From: Bin5 sp965232575
GTDB lineage: Bacteria; Chloroflexota; Anaerolineae; Caldilineales; Caldilineaceae
Direction of reading: 5' to 3'
Length of the DNA stretch: 64,000 bases
Assembly: GCA_965232575.1 (NCBI GenBank)
Contig: CBDDPZ010000009.1
Location: forward strand, 62,001-126,000
The notes under the pieces are model-generated. The model was not told the DNA's origin. It saw only the letters and a program-made list of their open reading frames with translations, and did not search any database. The first letter of the stretch is position 1; every line of letters starts with the position of its first letter. Positions 62,122-64,000 of this stretch are shown here, piece by piece. Position numbers and translations under genes: made by a program.

Positions 62122-63369
62122 ATGACGACGAGATCACCCTATTCGATGCTTTCGGTCGAAGATGCCCTCAATGTAACGCTGGCGCAGGCGCGCACCCCGG
62201 CGCCGGTACGCCGTCCCCTCTCGAAGGTAAGGGGCGCGATCCTGGGCGCCGATATTTCCGCACAGGAACCTCTGCCACCCTTTCCCGCCTCGACCAAAGA
62301 CGGTTACGCTGTTGTCGCCGCTGACGGTCCCGGAAGCTATCCTCTCATCGGGGAGGTCAGCGCTGGCGCACTGGCTGACTTCGCTGTCGAACCCGGTACC
62401 GTCGCCTACATTACAACCGGCGCGCCGTTGCCCGAAGGGGCCGACGCCGTCGTCATGATCGAGGAAACAGAACGGCTGGACACCGACGCGAATGCCCCCC
62501 TGATTCGCATCAAGCAGCAAGTGCAGCCCGGCGCCGACGTGCGTCCGATAGGTATTGACGTAAAGGCCGGTCAGAACGTATTGGCGGCCGGAGAGCGTCT
62601 CGATCCAGCCGAGATCGGGCTGCTCGCCACAGCCGGCATTGTCGACGTTTCCGTCTTTCCCCGTCCTAAAGTGGCCGTCTTGTCCACCGGCGACGAACTG
62701 GTCGAGCCCGGAGAAACGCTTGGCCCCGGCCAGATCCGCGATAGCAACCGGGCGATGCTCCTGGCAGCCATCCACGCCGCCGGAGGAGAGCCGGTCGACC
62801 TGGGCATTTCTGGCGACACACAGGAAGCGCTGGAATCCCGTGTACAGCAGGGTCTTGTGCAGGCTGATATCCTGTTGACATCCGGCGGCGTTTCCATGGG
62901 CGATTTGGACCTGGTCAAGCCGCTGCTGGAACACGCGGGAACTGTGCACTACGGCCGCGTCCGTATGAAACCCGGCAAACCGGTCACCTTTGCCACGGCG
63001 GACGTGGAGCAGGGCCGCCGCCTGGTCTTTGGGCTGCCCGGCAATCCCGTCAGCAGCCTGGTAACCTTCTATCTGTTTGTGGTGCCGGCTCTGCGCAAAA
63101 TGGCGGGTTGGCCGGATCCCCGGCTGCGCCAGGTAAAGGCCCGGCTCGCGCTGCCTCTGCCCCTGGACGCCTACCGCCCTGAGTATCACCGCGCTACACT
63201 CCACTGGGACACGGATCAAGCCTGCTTTGTCGCCTCCAGCACCGGAAGCCAGGCCAGCAGCCGTCTCCTGAGCATGCGAACGGCCAATGCGCTCCTGGCC
63301 CTGCCCCAAAGAGAGGGCATAATGGCTGCAGGGGAGTTGGTAGACGCCCTTCTGATTGGGGAACTGTGA
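62122..63369 (+). CDS. moeA: Molybdopterin molybdenumtransferase MoeA
   Basis: 415 residues. FPASTKDGYAVVAADG (DGYA retained, Met of the usual MDGYA replaced by Lys), TGAPLPEGADAVVMIE, VLSTGDELVEPGETLGPGQI, SGGVSMGDLDLVKPLLE, and GLPGNPVSSLVTFYLFV cover the whole family. It inserts molybdate into adenylylated molybdopterin. The moaC start lies 19 nt after its stop. Third to last gene in the window and first of a moeA-moaC-moaD set. Confidence 0.95.
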   Translation: MTTRSPYSMLSVEDALNVTLAQARTPAPVRRPLSKVRGAILGADISAQEPLPPFPASTKDGYAVVAADGPGSYPLIGEVSAGALADFAVEPGTVAYITTGAPLPEGADAVVMIEETERLDTDANAPLIRIKQQVQPGADVRPIGIDVKAGQNVLAAGERLDPAEIGLLATAGIVDVSVFPRPKVAVLSTGDELVEPGETLGPGQIRDSNRAMLLAAIHAAGGEPVDLGISGDTQEALESRVQQGLVQADILLTSGGVSMGDLDLVKPLLEHAGTVHYGRVRMKPGKPVTFATADVEQGRRLVFGLPGNPVSSLVTFYLFVVPALRKMAGWPDPRLRQVKARLALPLPLDAYRPEYHRATLHWDTDQACFVASSTGSQASSRLLSMRTANALLALPQREGIMAAGELVDALLIGEL

Positions 63370-63388
63370 GAGACATGCGGTTGATACG

Positions 63389-63898
63389 ATGTCTGAGCTG
63401 ACCCATCTGGACGAAGATGGCCGCGCATCGATGGTCGATGTAGGCCACAAGGAAACGGCAACGCGCGAGGCCGTGGCCGAGGGCAGCGTCTACATGGCCC
63501 CCGCGACGCTGGCCGCCATCCGAGACGGCGCAGTGCCCAAGGGGGACGTACTCTCTTCTGCCCGCATCGCCGGCATCATGGCCGCCAAGCGTACACCCGA
63601 CCTGATCCCGCTCTGTCACCCCCTGCCCCTGACCAAAATTGCGATCGATTTCCAAATCGACGAAGATGAGAGCCGCGTAATCATCACAGTCAGCGTTCGC
63701 TGTCGAGGACGCACTGGGGTCGAAATGGAGGCCCTCACAGCTGTCAGCGTGGCCGCGTTGACGATCTACGACATGGCCAAGGCGCTGGAAAAAACGATGA
63801 CGATCGGCAATGTCCAGCTTCTACAGAAAAGCGGGGGCAGGTCTGGCGACTGGCAGCGGCCCGGTTCTACCTCAGTCAAGGGAGAGGCTGCGAAGTGA
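63389..63898 (+). CDS. moaC: Cyclic pyranopterin monophosphate synthase MoaC
   Basis: 169 residues from ATG 63389. MVDVGHKETATREAVAEG, the lysine-containing KGDVLSSARIAGIMAAKRT, IPLCHPLPLTKI and GVEMEALTAVSVAALTIYDM with the later DMAKALEK lysine are the full MoaC set. It converts the MoaA product to cyclic pyranopterin monophosphate. A frame start at 63356 within moeA is not needed. The TGA overlaps the next start (GTGA). No moaA is in the window. Confidence 0.95.
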   Translation: MSELTHLDEDGRASMVDVGHKETATREAVAEGSVYMAPATLAAIRDGAVPKGDVLSSARIAGIMAAKRTPDLIPLCHPLPLTKIAIDFQIDEDESRVIITVSVRCRGRTGVEMEALTAVSVAALTIYDMAKALEKTMTIGNVQLLQKSGGRSGDWQRPGSTSVKGEAAK

Positions 63899-64000
63899 AT
63901 GTACGCCTGATTCTCTTCGCGGGCCTGCGTCAGGCGGCCGGTTTCAAAAGAGATACTGTCTCCTTACCCGAGTCAGCCACGGTAGGGGACCTGCTCGACT
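63895..64000 (+). CDS. moaD: Molybdopterin synthase small subunit MoaD (partial, cut by window end)
   Basis: GTG 63895 overlaps the moaC stop. The visible 35 residues read VRLILFAGLRQAAGFKRDTV then LPESATVGDLLD, the ubiquitin-like beginning of MoaD/ThiS with the FAxLRxxAG motif. The C-terminal GG is outside the window. It donates sulfur to make the molybdopterin dithiolene, with MoaE. Confidence 0.85.
   Translation, partial: MNVRLILFAGLRQAAGFKRDTVSLPESATVGDLLD

Noticed and set aside
1..64000. CRISPR arrays, rRNA or tRNA genes, IS elements
   Set aside because: No regularly spaced identical repeats, no rRNA conserved blocks, no transposase frames or terminal inverted repeats were found by eye. 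A tRNA scan could still find a missed gene.

Overview
This 64 kb window is GC-rich bacterial chromosome, densely packed with genes and with no rRNA, tRNA, transposase, integrase or CRISPR array that I can see. Gene content points to Chloroflexota (Caldilineae/Anaerolineae-like, possibly a host-associated or marine lineage). The signs are SH3b lipoproteins with Pro/Thr-rich linkers, PhyH dioxygenases, DUF3830, sulfatase and PIG-L catabolic genes, a sugar ABC transporter without its own ATPase gene, and KorAB plus class I fumarase. This placement is inference from gene mix, not from a marker gene.

Left third, 0.3-27.6 kb: an accessory catabolic region. It begins with plus-strand genes for a five-bladed-propeller glycosidase-like protein, a GH127-like (alpha/alpha) protein and a PIG-L deacetylase-like protein. 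A minus-strand catabolic series follows in the transcriptional order PhyH, M20 peptidase, D-2-hydroxyacid dehydrogenase, DUF3830, class III aminotransferase, maleate isomerase/AMDase-like, GNAT, FAH hydrolase, DUF6807 (PmoA-like), a second AMDase-like gene and a second DUF3830. Many of these genes are translationally coupled by stop/start overlap. Two decayed genes lie inside it: an ABC permease tail with an in-frame TAG, and half of a VOC protein. A 1.36 kb non-coding stretch with several repeat types then precedes a plus-strand operon: sugar-binding lipoprotein, a malE-malF-like hairpin, two permeases, a second propeller protein, a second PhyH, a third propeller protein, a nitrilase-family amidohydrolase and an N-acyl-D-amino-acid deacylase. 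Together these look like an uptake-and-degradation system for an unusual, probably modified or N-acylated, carbohydrate or carbohydrate-amino-acid conjugate. The substrate cannot be read from the sequence.

Middle, 27.6-46.5 kb: mixed metabolic and envelope genes. These are a four-SH3b lipoprotein with a cytidylate-kinase-like gene, a sulfatase, an amidase lacking its nucleophile serine, an NAD-dependent epimerase with a Nudix hydrolase, a SplB-like radical SAM protein, a ROK sugar kinase with GalT, class I fumarase subunits, an internally duplicated 790-residue lipoprotein, a decayed zeta-toxin-like kinase, GNAT, MATE, YigZ and a HAD phosphatase.

Right third, 46.5-64 kb: more housekeeping in character. 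It carries an LCP protein, a membrane protein combining a degenerate PP2C-like domain with a beta-propeller, a YchF-like NTPase, an S1-domain protein, a pteridine-reductase-like SDR with altered catalytic residues, a small holin-4-like membrane protein, a SirB1/transglutaminase-like protein and PlsC. A GntR-korA-korB operon is joined by two ATGA overlaps. An M20 amidohydrolase, a VOC protein and the molybdenum cofactor genes moeA-moaC-moaD close the window, moaD being cut by its right edge.
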